In this document: piece by piece, positions 6,501-15,661 of the stretch
Layout of the letters: each line of letters opens with the position of its first letter
Position numbering within the stretch: the stretch's first letter is position 1
NCBI GenBank assembly: GCA_022508885.1
Contig: JAFLUG010000010.1
Span: 1 to 41,573 of the forward strand
From: Oscillospiraceae bacterium
GTDB lineage: Bacteria > Bacillota > Clostridia > Oscillospirales > Ruminococcaceae
DNA length: 41,573 nt
Reading direction: 5' to 3'
The notes under the pieces: model-generated
Seen by the model: only the letters and a program-made list of their open reading frames with translations
What the model was told of the DNA's origin: nothing
Databases searched by the model: none
Translations under genes and position numbers: made by a program

Positions 6501-7619
6501 ATGGCTGTTGAGGTAAAAGAGAAAAAAGCGTCCAAGCTGCCTGCCGCCGCTAAGACCTCTATTCCAAAAAGAATAGGGCAGATCTTCGCGTTTATCGGCG
6601 TGTTTATATTGTTCGTTGCGGTCACGCTGTTTTTGATGCTTAAGGTGATATGCGCCTACGGCGCTTCAAAGAACACGTTTGTAACGACCATTCTTGAAAC
6701 GGGACAGATGAAGTTTTTAGCTTCGCTTGTCCTTTCTGACGGCGAGATACAGGAGATCATTGACGGAACAAAGCTTGAGGCTGTCGGAGACATAAATATA
6801 AACGAGGGAATGATTTCTCTCCCGCAGCAGGGAGAAAACGGCGAAACGCCCGAGGGCGTGGATATGTCAAGCATAGAAATAGTTGAGATCGCGGGACTTA
6901 CATACAAAGCAACCCTTATGATAATTCAGGATCCTTCGAGAGTGGCGGTAGCCTGTACCGCTTCATCTCCCGATGAGTGGCTTGAGGAGGGAATTCCGCT
7001 TAAGAACATAGTGGAAAGAGCGGGAGCGATAGGGGGCGTAAACGGAGGACTTTACAATTCCCACAACAACGTCGGCGGACATGCATACGGAATTGTCGTA
7101 GCGGACGGCGTTATCATCAGAAACCGTCCGAACGAAGCCTCGGGATTGGTTCTTGTGGGAATTACGGAAAATAATATTCTGCAAATAATTGACGTAAGCA
7201 AAATGAACGCGGCGGAAAGCGAGAAGATGATAAAAGAAATGGGTATACGCGACGCAGTATGCTTTCAGGAGCAGACAAGCGTCGACAACAACCATTTTGT
7301 TCAGCTTGTATTAAACGGAATCCCGCGTGACGTAAAGGGCGCCGGAAGCGGGCTTAATCCGCGCACCGCCATCGGACAGCGCGCGGACGGGGCTATCATG
7401 CTTCTTGTTACCGACGGGCGCGGCTCGAGCGGTCATGTCGGAGCATCCGCTGCGGATCTTATCGAAATAATGACGCGCTATGGAGCGGTAAACGCCGCTA
7501 ATATCGACGGCGGAAGCTCTACTTGTATGTACTACAACGGAGAATATCTTCAGAACAGCGTTACATTCTATTACAGCCAGTCGTCGTGGAAGCTGCCCGA
7601 TGCCTTTATTGTCAGATAA
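6501..7619 (+). CDS. Phosphodiester glycosidase family (NAGPA-like, DUF2233) membrane protein
   Basis: This 372-residue protein has a membrane segment at about residues 30-52 and an extracytoplasmic NAGPA-like domain. Family motifs visible are GVNGGLYN, GHAYGIVVADGVI, NPRTAIGQRADGAIMLLVTDGR and NAANIDGGSSTCMYYNG near the C-terminus. Proteins of this family cleave or hold sugar-1-phosphodiester linkages, and bacterial members are found with exopolysaccharide and teichoic acid genes. The N-terminal 130 residues are a family-typical extension without clear motifs. It begins three bases after the upstream stop with GGAGAATG as ribosome site. Substrate is unknown; a phosphodiester in wall polymer or capsule is the likely class. 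Confidence 0.85.
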   Translation: MAVEVKEKKASKLPAAAKTSIPKRIGQIFAFIGVFILFVAVTLFLMLKVICAYGASKNTFVTTILETGQMKFLASLVLSDGEIQEIIDGTKLEAVGDININEGMISLPQQGENGETPEGVDMSSIEIVEIAGLTYKATLMIIQDPSRVAVACTASSPDEWLEEGIPLKNIVERAGAIGGVNGGLYNSHNNVGGHAYGIVVADGVIIRNRPNEASGLVLVGITENNILQIIDVSKMNAAESEKMIKEMGIRDAVCFQEQTSVDNNHFVQLVLNGIPRDVKGAGSGLNPRTAIGQRADGAIMLLVTDGRGSSGHVGASAADLIEIMTRYGAVNAANIDGGSSTCMYYNGEYLQNSVTFYYSQSSWKLPDAFIVR

Positions 7620-7680
7620 AACCGTCTCGGAAACGGTGTTTAATTTTTCTTTACATATGTTATATCAAGGGGGAATAACA

Positions 7681-8889
7681 ATGAAAAAGTTCTTGCTATT
7701 ATTCTTATGTGTATTGTTGTTTACAGGCTGTACCCAGACGCAGATAGTCGTCGATTCGTCCGACAATAACTCGTCCTCGGATGTTGAAAACAACTCGTCT
7801 GACGGGCAGTCAGGCTCTGAGGGTACCTCAGAACCCGATTCCGAGCCCGAGCCCGTTGAAAACCCGACGGTAAAGCTTCTCTGCGCGGGAGATAACCTCA
7901 TCCACAGCACTATCTACAAGCAGGCGTACAACAGAACAGGCGGAAACGGCTATGATTTCGGACCCGTCTATGAGGAAGTCGCGGATCTTATCAAAAACGC
8001 CGATTATGCCGTTTTAAATCAGGAAACTATCGTTACAGACGAGTTTGAGCCGTCGAATTATCCGACTTTCGTAACGCCCGGCGCGTGCGGCGACCATATG
8101 GTGGATATCGGCTTTGACGCGATGTCCGTAAGCAACAACCACCTGCTTGACAAGGGCATAAGCGGTCTCAGATCAACGCTTAAATACTGGTCTGAAAAAC
8201 ACCCCGACATTCTTGTATACGGAGCGTCGACAAAAGAAAAAGAGGACGATATACCCATTGTTGATATAAACGGCATTACATTCGCTTTTCTCGGATTTAT
8301 GGAACATACAAACGACGTGCCTTTCCCGCGCGACTCGGGATTTAGCATAACCTATCTTTATGAGACCGAGAGGATCAAAAAGCTCGTTCAGAGGGCTGAC
8401 GAGCTTGCGGACGTTGTTGTGGTAAGCCCGCACTACGGCGTTGAGACTACGGGAGTTGTCTCGGCTTCGCAAAAGCAGATAACACAGAACCTCGTTGATT
8501 GGGGCGCGGACATTATAATCGGCACACAGGCGCACACCGTTCAGCCTATGGAATATGTAACAAAGCCCGACGGCGGAGAGGCGTTCGTGTTCTACTGCCT
8601 CGGAAACCTTGTTTCGCATATGGACGTGCCTCTCGGGATGTTTGGAATGATCGGCGAGATCACTGTGACAAAAGACCTCGAAACGGGAAAAATCATTCTT
8701 TCCGAACCCGAGGCTATACCGATAGTTACGCATTATGACAACAACAGTTCTCATTCCAATCTTAAAATATACCGCTGGGATAATTACACCGAGGAGCTTG
8801 CGAAAAAACACGGCTGTCCCTCGTTTACGTACAGCCTGGCAAAAAAGACGTTTGAAAATCAGCTTAGAATTGTTGACTATCTGCCGTAA
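7681..8889 (+). CDS. CapA-family lipoprotein (metallophosphoesterase-like)
   Basis: This 402-residue protein has a lipoprotein signal (MKKFLLLFLCVLLFTGC; Cys17 would be lipidated), then a Ser/Asp/Glu-rich linker to about residue 60. The CapA/PgsA-type metallophosphatase-like domain follows: CAGDNLIH, NADYAVLNQET, SVSNNHLLDKG, VVVSPHYGVET, GTQAHTVQPME and YCLGNLV. CapA proteins support poly-gamma-glutamate or other capsule synthesis; here no capB/capC is present, so a general surface-polymer role is more likely. The upstream in-frame start at 7600 would hide the signal peptide; ATG 7681 has AAGGGGG 8-10 bases upstream. A terminator follows directly. Confidence 0.88.
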   Translation: MKKFLLLFLCVLLFTGCTQTQIVVDSSDNNSSSDVENNSSDGQSGSEGTSEPDSEPEPVENPTVKLLCAGDNLIHSTIYKQAYNRTGGNGYDFGPVYEEVADLIKNADYAVLNQETIVTDEFEPSNYPTFVTPGACGDHMVDIGFDAMSVSNNHLLDKGISGLRSTLKYWSEKHPDILVYGASTKEKEDDIPIVDINGITFAFLGFMEHTNDVPFPRDSGFSITYLYETERIKKLVQRADELADVVVVSPHYGVETTGVVSASQKQITQNLVDWGADIIIGTQAHTVQPMEYVTKPDGGEAFVFYCLGNLVSHMDVPLGMFGMIGEITVTKDLETGKIILSEPEAIPIVTHYDNNSSHSNLKIYRWDNYTEELAKKHGCPSFTYSLAKKTFENQLRIVDYLP

Positions 8890-8902
8890 AAAATGATATA
8901 GC

Positions 8903-8934
8903 AACCGCTTTCAAAACGAAAGCGGTTTGTTTTT
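8903..8934 (+). terminator. Terminator after the CapA-like gene
   Basis: AACCGCTTTC (8903-8912), loop AAAAC, GAAAGCGGTT (8918-8927), then a T-rich run. Confidence 0.92.
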
Positions 8935-9108
8935 CGGTCAATATCACTTGCCGTAGTGTGCCAACGCTTGATTTCAAACGGATCATAGCTTCAAAGCCGC
9001 AAATAGTTGCTGAGTTTTTTTGGTTTCTGTTTATGCTTTTTTAACAAGAAACACCAATAAAAATTAGTGAATATTTACTTCATTCCCTTTATTTTTTTCA
9101 CAAAATGC
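8935..9108. other. AT-rich intergenic region before the polysaccharide array
   Basis: No gene is seen here. It contains T-rich stretches and an imperfect palindrome AGTGAATATTTACT (about 9066-9079), about 30 bases upstream of the -35 box, which could be a regulator site; this is weak. It belongs to the 332-base gap between the CapA-like gene and rmlA. Confidence 0.4.
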
Positions 9109-9137
9109 TTGACATCAGATTAAAATTGATTTATAAT
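9109..9137 (+). promoter_or_regulatory. Promoter of the surface-polysaccharide array
   Basis: Perfect -35 TTGACA (9109-9114), 17-base spacer and perfect -10 TATAAT (9132-9137), about 85 bases before rmlA. It is the only clear promoter I see before the terminators at 36375-36443. Confidence 0.88.
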
Positions 9138-9221
9138 ATAAGAGTGTGTGCTAAAATGTTTTTATATGTCGGATTATCGTTATATGAGCCGAATAGTTTG
9201 AGGAAAAAAGAGGAAGTATAC

Positions 9222-10103
9222 ATGAGAAAAGGAATAATCCTTGCGGGAGGAAGCGGCACAAGGCTCTATCCTATCACAATGGTGACATCAAAGCAGCTTT
9301 TGCCGGTATATGACAAGCCTATGATATTCTATCCGCTGTCAACGCTGATGCTGGCGGGGATAAAGGATATCCTGATAATCTCCACGCCTGCCGATCTGCC
9401 TAATTTTGAAAAGCTCCTCGGTGACGGCTCGCGTTACGGCATCAACATTTCGTATAAGGTCCAGCCTTCTCCTGACGGTCTGGCGCAGGCATTTATTCTC
9501 GGCGAGGAATTTATCGCCGGCGACGAGTGCGCGATGATACTCGGAGATAATATCTTCCATGGCAGCGGATTGAAGAAGCATTTGCGTACCGCCGCTGAAA
9601 ATCAGGGCAGGGCAACCGTTTTCGGATATTATGTCGATGACCCCGAGCGTTTCGGCGTGGTGGAGTTCGATAAAGACGGAAAGGCAATTTCCATTGAAGA
9701 AAAGCCCGCCAAGCCCAAGAGTAACTACGCGGTCACAGGACTGTATTTCTACGACAGCAAGGTTTGCGAATACGCCAAAAGTCTTAGGCCGTCGGCACGC
9801 GGAGAACTTGAGATCACCGATCTCAACCGCATATATCTTGAAAATGGTAAGCTCGATGTGGTGACTCTCGGACGCGGATTCGGCTGGCTTGATACCGGTA
9901 CGGTGGACAGCCTGGCGGAGGCAGGCGAGTATGTCAAGGTCATCGAGACCCGACAGGGTCTTAAAATAGCCTGCCTTGAGGAAATATCCTACAAGAACGG
10001 CTGGATAGACCGCGAAACTTTGCTGAAAAGTGCTGAGAATTACGGCAAAAGCCCATATGGCGCGCATTTAAAGCGCGTCGCGGACGGAGCTATTCTTTAT
10101 TGA
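9222..10103 (+). CDS. rmlA: Glucose-1-phosphate thymidylyltransferase RmlA
   Basis: RmlA makes dTDP-glucose from dTTP and glucose-1-phosphate, the first step to dTDP-L-rhamnose. The 293-residue protein begins [18 protein letters not shown], the nucleotide-binding signature, with the metal-binding [30 protein letters not shown] and GFGWLDTGT further along, all as in the short RmlA class. The start ATG 9222 follows AAGAGGAAG; a longer in-frame start at 9105 overlaps the promoter and is rejected. It is the first gene of the 27-kb array and is followed by rmlC, rmlB and later rmlD. Confidence 0.97.
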   Translation: MRKGIILAGGSGTRLYPITMVTSKQLLPVYDKPMIFYPLSTLMLAGIKDILIISTPADLPNFEKLLGDGSRYGINISYKVQPSPDGLAQAFILGEEFIAGDECAMILGDNIFHGSGLKKHLRTAAENQGRATVFGYYVDDPERFGVVEFDKDGKAISIEEKPAKPKSNYAVTGLYFYDSKVCEYAKSLRPSARGELEITDLNRIYLENGKLDVVTLGRGFGWLDTGTVDSLAEAGEYVKVIETRQGLKIACLEEISYKNGWIDRETLLKSAENYGKSPYGAHLKRVADGAILY

Positions 10104-10128
10104 GTAAAAAATAGGGAGAGTGACAAGA

Positions 10129-10680
10129 TTGAAGGTAATTTCCACGGAAATAGAGGGCGTGTATATCGTTGAGCCGCAGGTATTCGGAGACGCGCGCGGA
10201 TGGTTTATGGAAAGCTATTCCAAGATAAAGCTGCCGGAGATACAGGCGGAGTTTGTGCAGGACAACCACTCCTACTCCTCAAAGAAGGGAGTTTTGCGCG
10301 GGATACATTTCCAGAACGGCGAGCACGCTCAGGCAAAGCTTGTGAGAGTTGTAAAGGGCGCTGTGCTCGATGTCGCGGTAGATCTCCGCAAGGGCTCGCC
10401 GACGTACAAAAAGTGGGTGTCCGTTGAACTTACTGCGGAAAACAAGCGCCAGCTTTTCATTCCGCGCGGGTTCGGACACGCTTTTGTTACGCTGACCGAC
10501 GAGGTGGAATTTCTGTACAAGGCGGATAACTACTACGACCCAGAGAGCGACAGGAGCATACGCTTTGACGACCCCGATATCGGCGTAAACTGGGGTATCG
10601 ACGACCCGATTCTATCAGACAAGGACAGGAACGCTCCGCTGCTCAAAGACAGCGATTGCAGTTTCACCTACAATAAGTAA
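10129..10680 (+). CDS. rmlC: dTDP-4-dehydrorhamnose 3,5-epimerase RmlC
   Basis: RmlC epimerises C3 and C5 of dTDP-4-keto-6-deoxyglucose. The cupin motifs are present: FGDARGWFMESY, QDNHSYSSKKGVLRGIHFQ (with the catalytic His), KLVRVVKGAVLDVAVDLR and PRGFGHAFVTL. I chose TTG 10129 (183 residues; starts MKVISTEIEGV), eight bases after GGGAGAG; GTG 10120 overlaps that ribosome site. The gene lies 25 bases after rmlA and 13 before rmlB. Confidence 0.96.
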   Translation: MKVISTEIEGVYIVEPQVFGDARGWFMESYSKIKLPEIQAEFVQDNHSYSSKKGVLRGIHFQNGEHAQAKLVRVVKGAVLDVAVDLRKGSPTYKKWVSVELTAENKRQLFIPRGFGHAFVTLTDEVEFLYKADNYYDPESDRSIRFDDPDIGVNWGIDDPILSDKDRNAPLLKDSDCSFTYNK

Positions 10681-10693
10681 CTATGGAGGTTAC

Positions 10694-11713
10694 ATGAAGA
10701 TAATCGTAACAGGCGGCGCGGGATTTATAGGCGGAAATTTCGTGCATTATATGCTGAAAACTCATCCGGACTATCGGATAATATGCCTTGACTGCCTTAC
10801 CTATGCCGGCAATATGGAGACGCTGGCTCCCGTAATGGATAACCCGAATTTCCGCTTCTGCAAGGTGGATATTACCGACCGCGACGCGGTTTACAAGGTG
10901 TTTGAGGAGGAATCTCCCGACATTGTTGTGAACTTCGCCGCGGAAAGTCATGTTGACCGCTCCATCGAAAATCCCGGTGTGTTCCTTAACACTAACATCA
11001 TGGGAACGCAGGTGATGATGGACGCCTGCCGAAAGTACGGCATAAAGCGTTATCATCAGGTATCGACCGACGAGGTATACGGCGATCTGCCGCTTGACAG
11101 ACCCGACCTGTTCTTTACCGAGGAGACACCGATACACACTTCAAGTCCGTATTCCGCCTCAAAGGCAAGCGCTGACTTGCTTGTGCAGGCATATCACAGG
11201 ACGTTCGGGCTGCCCGTTACTATTTCCCGCTGCTCGAACAATTACGGACCGTATCATTTCCCCGAAAAGCTTATTCCGCTGATGATAGCCAACGCGCTTA
11301 ACGACAAGCCGCTTCCTGTTTACGGAGAAGGGCTTAACGTCCGCGACTGGCTGTATGTAGAGGATCACTGCCGCGCTATCGACCTGATAATTCACAAAGG
11401 CACGGTCGGCGAGGTCTACAATATCGGCGGTCATAACGAGATGAAGAACATTGACATCGTAAAGATAATCTGCAAGGCGCTCGGGAAACCCGAGAGCCTG
11501 ATTACCTATGTCACCGACCGCAAGGGTCACGATATGCGTTACGCCATCGACCCGACAAAGATTCACAACGAGTTAGGCTGGCTCCCCGAAACGAAATTCG
11601 CGGACGGGATACAGAAAACAATTCAGTGGTATCTTGACAACCGCGATTGGTGGGAGCACATCATAAACGGCGAATATCAGGATTATTATGCGAGGATGTA
11701 TGGGAACAGATAA
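10694..11713 (+). CDS. rmlB: dTDP-glucose 4,6-dehydratase RmlB
   Basis: RmlB oxidises and dehydrates dTDP-glucose to the 4-keto-6-deoxy sugar. The 339-residue extended SDR shows the NAD loop VTGGAGFIGGNFV, NFAAESHVDRSI, VSTDEVYGDL with the catalytic Thr-Asp-Glu, YSASKASADLL (Tyr and Lys) and SNNYGPYHFPEKLIPL. Its end overlaps the start of the glycosyltransferase gene that follows. Confidence 0.97.
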   Translation: MKIIVTGGAGFIGGNFVHYMLKTHPDYRIICLDCLTYAGNMETLAPVMDNPNFRFCKVDITDRDAVYKVFEEESPDIVVNFAAESHVDRSIENPGVFLNTNIMGTQVMMDACRKYGIKRYHQVSTDEVYGDLPLDRPDLFFTEETPIHTSSPYSASKASADLLVQAYHRTFGLPVTISRCSNNYGPYHFPEKLIPLMIANALNDKPLPVYGEGLNVRDWLYVEDHCRAIDLIIHKGTVGEVYNIGGHNEMKNIDIVKIICKALGKPESLITYVTDRKGHDMRYAIDPTKIHNELGWLPETKFADGIQKTIQWYLDNRDWWEHIINGEYQDYYARMYGNR

Positions 11714-12668
11714 ACCGTTGGTCTCCATTCTCATGGCGGTGTACAAGCCCAATGAGAAGTGGCTGCGCGAGCAGCTTTCATCGTTGAACGCTCAAACATA
11801 CCCTAACCTTGAGCTGGTTATTTATGATGACTGTCCCGAGAGGCCGTTGGAAGAAAGCATCGTTCGGGAGATGATAACAGCGTTTCCATACCGTGTAATA
11901 CGCGGTGAGAAGAACCTCGGCTCCAACAAGGCTTTTGAAAGACTTACGGTCGAGGGTGAGGGCGAGTATTTCTCGTACTGCGATCAGGACGATGTGTGGC
12001 ATCCCGATAAGATACAGCGTATGGCGAAGGTGCTTGAAGACACCGGCTCGCCGTTGGTGTGCAGCGATCTTGCGATAATTGACGGCGGCGGAAACAAGCT
12101 TGCCGACAGTATCACTAAGGTAAGAAAGAGGCATGTGTTTTATGACGGAGAGGGATTGTCGGGTTATCTGTTAGTTCGCAACTTTGTAACAGGCTGCGCT
12201 ATGATGATGCGCGCCGATGTGGCGAAAGGCGCAGTGCCGTTTGTGGATTCGCTGGTGCACGATCAGTGGTTGGCGATAAACGCGGCGCTTTGCGGCAGGA
12301 TAGAAGTCATCAGAGAGCCGCTCATCGATTATCGGCAGCACGGAGGAAATCAGACCGGAGTGCTTATGAGTGTAAACTCCAAGCAGGATTATTATAATAT
12401 GCGTATAGAGAATATGCGTAGAAGAATAATTGATTATAAAGCGAGACTGTCGGAATACGACGAGCTGAGTCAGGTCATTGCCGATCTTGAGGAATTCAAC
12501 GAGGCGCGGTCGAGGTATTTTTACGGTCATAAATCAGCTGATTTACGGATAATGAGGAAATATAAAAGCTATTCAAGGCAGGCAGTGTTATTGGAAACGA
12601 TCATGCCTTTTCTGCCGGAATGGACGGCGAAAGTGATTTTTTCCATTATTCGCAGCGGTATAATTTGA
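11688..12668 (+). CDS. GT2-family glycosyltransferase
   Basis: This is a 326-residue GT-A fold enzyme: VSILMAVYKPNEKWLREQLSSL at the N-terminus, LVIYDDCP, NLGSNKAFERL, EYFSYCDQDDVWHPDKI (the DxD-like QDD) and DYRQHGGNQTGV, a pattern seen in rhamnosyltransferases of the RfbF/RgpB type. It probably transfers rhamnose from the dTDP-rhamnose made by its neighbours, but acceptor and linkage cannot be read. The start is either ATG 11688 (AGGA five bases upstream) or ATG 11700 (GAGG four bases upstream); both lie inside the end of rmlB. Confidence 0.88.
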   Translation: MRGCMGTDKPLVSILMAVYKPNEKWLREQLSSLNAQTYPNLELVIYDDCPERPLEESIVREMITAFPYRVIRGEKNLGSNKAFERLTVEGEGEYFSYCDQDDVWHPDKIQRMAKVLEDTGSPLVCSDLAIIDGGGNKLADSITKVRKRHVFYDGEGLSGYLLVRNFVTGCAMMMRADVAKGAVPFVDSLVHDQWLAINAALCGRIEVIREPLIDYRQHGGNQTGVLMSVNSKQDYYNMRIENMRRRIIDYKARLSEYDELSQVIADLEEFNEARSRYFYGHKSADLRIMRKYKSYSRQAVLLETIMPFLPEWTAKVIFSIIRSGII

Positions 12669-12690
12669 TTGAATTATAGGTAGTGAAAAC

Positions 12691-13539
12691 ATGAATCTGC
12701 TTGTTACGGGAGCCGGAGGTCAGCTTGGCAAAAGCATTATTGCTGCCAAACCGCATGGTAATATCAACTATCTGACTCCGCACAGAGAACATTTTGATAT
12801 AACAGATAAAGTTTCTGTCAATAGGTATTTCGCTGAAAATCCCGTTGATGCCGTTATTCACATGGCAGCGTTTACTGCTGTTGATGACGCTGAGCGAGTG
12901 CCGGAGATCTGTAAAGCGGTCAATGCATACGGAACCGAGAATGTCGCTCGGGAGTGCATTGAACGAAAAATATACATGATATATATCAGTACTGACTATG
13001 TTTTTGACGGCAGGAAAAGCACAGGATATGTTCCGAGTGACAAAACAAATCCATTATCTGTTTATGGTCGGACAAAGCGGGACGGAGAGCTTTATACATT
13101 GAGATCGGAAAACAATCTGGTCATACGCACATCGTGGTTATTCGGAAAATCGCCGAGAAATTTTGTAGACACCATAACAAAGCTTGCTAAAAGTAAGAAC
13201 AGCATAAATGTAGTGTGTGATCAGATCGGAAATCCGACATTTGCAGATGACCTTGCAGCGCTGATATTGGATTGTATTGAAATACAGCCGAGCGGTATCA
13301 TACACGCTGCCAATGAGGGCTGCTGCACCAGAGCGGAATTTGCCAGGGAAATAATCAGACTTCAGGGAATAGACTGTCAGGTCAATGATATCCTGAGCGA
13401 TGAATTTCCGTCGGCAGCAAAAAGACCCAATTATTCTATTCTTGATATGTCGAGTCTGGATGAATTGGGAATCAAACGCCTTCCAAATTGGAAGGATGCG
13501 TTAAGAAGATATCTGTTGGGAGAAGGAAGGATAAAATGA
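12691..13539 (+). CDS. rmlD: dTDP-4-dehydrorhamnose reductase RmlD
   Basis: RmlD reduces the 4-keto group to give dTDP-L-rhamnose, completing the pathway. The 282-residue SDR has NLLVTGAGGQLGKSI, DAVIHMAAFTAVDDAE, YISTDYVFDG, PLSVYGRTKRDGE (Tyr and Lys) and RTSWLFG, as in RmlD. It is separated from rmlA/C/B by the glycosyltransferase gene. Its codons are somewhat more AT-rich than those of rmlABC. Its TGA overlaps the ATG of the next reductase gene. Confidence 0.95.
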   Translation: MNLLVTGAGGQLGKSIIAAKPHGNINYLTPHREHFDITDKVSVNRYFAENPVDAVIHMAAFTAVDDAERVPEICKAVNAYGTENVARECIERKIYMIYISTDYVFDGRKSTGYVPSDKTNPLSVYGRTKRDGELYTLRSENNLVIRTSWLFGKSPRNFVDTITKLAKSKNSINVVCDQIGNPTFADDLAALILDCIEIQPSGIIHAANEGCCTRAEFAREIIRLQGIDCQVNDILSDEFPSAAKRPNYSILDMSSLDELGIKRLPNWKDALRRYLLGEGRIK

Positions 13540-14381
13540 AAAAAATCGTTGTAACGGGAGCGGGCGGCTACATCGGAAGGCATGTCGTAAACAAACTCTG
13601 CGAAATGGGCGCAGAGGTTACAGCAGTTGACATAAAGGATTTTGCGGTTGATTCTCGCGCCAAAGCTTTGGTTATGAATATTTTTGATAACGCCGAAGAT
13701 AAATTTGAGCTTTTCGGACGCCCCGACGCAGTAGTTCATCTGGCATGGCGTGACGGATTTATTCATAATTCGGACAGCCACATGGGCGATCTTTCAAAGC
13801 ATTACAGCTTTTTAAAGAGCATGATCAATTCGGGACTTAAGCAGGTCGCTGTAATGGGAACAATGCACGAGGTCGGATATTTTGAAGGTGAAATTAATGA
13901 TGATACGCCGTGTGATCCGATAAGTATGTACGGTATTGCCAAGGACGCACTTCGGCGCAGTATGGCGCTTTTGGCACAGGAAAACGGTATCTGTTTGCAG
14001 TGGCTGAGAGCATTTTATATTTACGGCGACGATAAGTACAATCACTCTATTTTTGCAAAACTGACTGAAGCCGAAGAAAACGGAAACCCTACCTTTCCGT
14101 TAAATTCAGGAAAAAACAAATATGATTTTATACATATAGTTGCTCTTGCAGAGCAGATCGCCGCGGCTGTAATGCAGGATAAGGTGACGGGCATAATAAA
14201 TTGCTGCAGCGGTACACCTACCTCGCTCGGAGAAAAAATTGAACAGTTTATATCTGAACATAATTTTTCCATACGTCCTGAATATGGGGTTTTTCCGGCA
14301 CGCAAATATGATTCTCCCGCAATATGGGGAAACGCGGAAAAAATACAGCGTATTATGTCTGATTTGAGTGATAACAAATGA
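13536..14381 (+). CDS. NAD-dependent epimerase/dehydratase (extended SDR)
   Basis: This 281-residue SDR begins KKIVVTGAGGYIGRHV (nucleotide loop) and has DAVVHLAWRDGF, AVMGTMHEVGY in place of the usual Ser/Thr-x-Glu-x-Tyr active-site strand, and SMYGIAKDALRR holding the Tyr and Lys. It resembles sugar-nucleotide epimerases/reductases of surface polysaccharide clusters. ATG 13536 overlaps the rmlD stop and follows GGAAGG; the upstream in-frame start is rejected. It might make another nucleotide sugar for this polymer. The product cannot be identified. Confidence 0.82.
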   Translation: MKKIVVTGAGGYIGRHVVNKLCEMGAEVTAVDIKDFAVDSRAKALVMNIFDNAEDKFELFGRPDAVVHLAWRDGFIHNSDSHMGDLSKHYSFLKSMINSGLKQVAVMGTMHEVGYFEGEINDDTPCDPISMYGIAKDALRRSMALLAQENGICLQWLRAFYIYGDDKYNHSIFAKLTEAEENGNPTFPLNSGKNKYDFIHIVALAEQIAAAVMQDKVTGIINCCSGTPTSLGEKIEQFISEHNFSIRPEYGVFPARKYDSPAIWGNAEKIQRIMSDLSDNK

Positions 14382-14443
14382 CAACATTTGATTTTTCAGG
14401 CGGAAAAAATTGAATGATCTGTTAAGTTTGGAGATAGTTTAAT

Positions 14444-15661
14444 ATGGGAAATATTTTTAGTCGGGCTAAAAACTACTTGAAAAGAAAATCAAATCAAACA
14501 AATGAACAGCGTTATTTTCAAAAATACGCTTCCGAAATAAAACGCCGTAATTACAACAGTAATGATGTAATAATGTTCCGGCTTGATCATATCGGCGACT
14601 GTACTATGTTTACAAGCGCGGCGCGCGCTATCAGGGAATACTACAAAGACAGGAAAATGACGGTAGTATGTCTTTCAATTTCCGCACCGATTTTTGAAAG
14701 GATGGGCATATTTGATAAGATAATTCCCGTAGGTTTCAGACCCGCGGATATACAGTTTGACGAGTTGGACAAGGTAATAAAAGAAATAAGGACCAAAGAG
14801 TATGATATCCTTTTACAGCCTCAGGTATCAAAGTTTCCTTTAGCTGATATTCTCTGCGCCGCGACAAAATGCAATAAGCGCATCAGTATGGAAACAAAAC
14901 CCGGCAACAGCAAGGAAGAATGGATAAACAAGGTCAACTTTATTTACGATGAACTAATTCCCTATCCGAGGGGCGTGGTCAGTGAATTTGACTATTACGG
15001 GGCGTTTGTACGGGGAATCGGAGTGAATGGATACAGGACGACCTGCCCTTGTTTAGAATATAAACAACAGAATAGGATCGAGGGAGATTATTATGTCGTA
15101 TATCCGGGTGGTTCTATCAGACAAAAATTCTGGCCGCCTGAACGTATGGCAAGCATAGTGAATCATATTTATGAAAAAACAGGTCTTTTAGCTGTTTTTT
15201 TAGGAGTAGAAAGTGAAAAGTGGACGGTTGAAAGGCTCAAAGAACGCCTGACACCCGTTGCTGCGTTTTCTGTTGTGGATCTTGTAGGCTATACATCGGT
15301 GTTCGATGTGATCGATATTATCGGAAACGCGAAATTTATTCTCACAAACGATACTTCGGGAGTCCATATAGCTTGTGCGACGCAGACTCCTTCGGTTGTT
15401 ATCTTAGGAGGTCCGCAGTATAAGCGTTTTCTGCCTTATCATATCGAAAATATTAAGCCCGAGGACAAACTTCCTTTAGTGGCTAACGTAGAAATGGATT
15501 GTTACTACTGCGATTGGGATTGGAATAATATAGAGAAATTAAATACCGAGTGTCTTAACAATATGAAACGCGAAGAACCGTGCGTATGCATAGAAAAAAT
15601 TACCGTTGACCAGGTAAAAAAACTTGTAGATAAGATCCTGAAAGAAGAAGAGATATGTTGA
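14444..15661 (+). CDS. GT9-family (heptosyltransferase-like) glycosyltransferase
   Basis: This 405-residue GT-B protein matches family GT9: FRLDHIGDCTMFTSAARAIREYY at about residues 44-66 (the heptosyltransferase RxDxIGD...L motif), YVVYPGGSIRQKFWPPERMASI in the second domain and LTNDTSGVHIACATQTPSVVILGG, the nucleotide-sugar loop. In Gram-negatives GT9 enzymes use ADP-heptose. With gmhA-hldE-hldD-gmhB in the same array this is the best candidate to use ADP-heptose here. A Cys-rich stretch (MDCYYCDWDW, CVCIEK) near the C-terminus is known from related clostridial GT9-like proteins but could bind metal. Its TGA overlaps the next gene. Confidence 0.82.
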   Translation: MGNIFSRAKNYLKRKSNQTNEQRYFQKYASEIKRRNYNSNDVIMFRLDHIGDCTMFTSAARAIREYYKDRKMTVVCLSISAPIFERMGIFDKIIPVGFRPADIQFDELDKVIKEIRTKEYDILLQPQVSKFPLADILCAATKCNKRISMETKPGNSKEEWINKVNFIYDELIPYPRGVVSEFDYYGAFVRGIGVNGYRTTCPCLEYKQQNRIEGDYYVVYPGGSIRQKFWPPERMASIVNHIYEKTGLLAVFLGVESEKWTVERLKERLTPVAAFSVVDLVGYTSVFDVIDIIGNAKFILTNDTSGVHIACATQTPSVVILGGPQYKRFLPYHIENIKPEDKLPLVANVEMDCYYCDWDWNNIEKLNTECLNNMKREEPCVCIEKITVDQVKKLVDKILKEEEIC

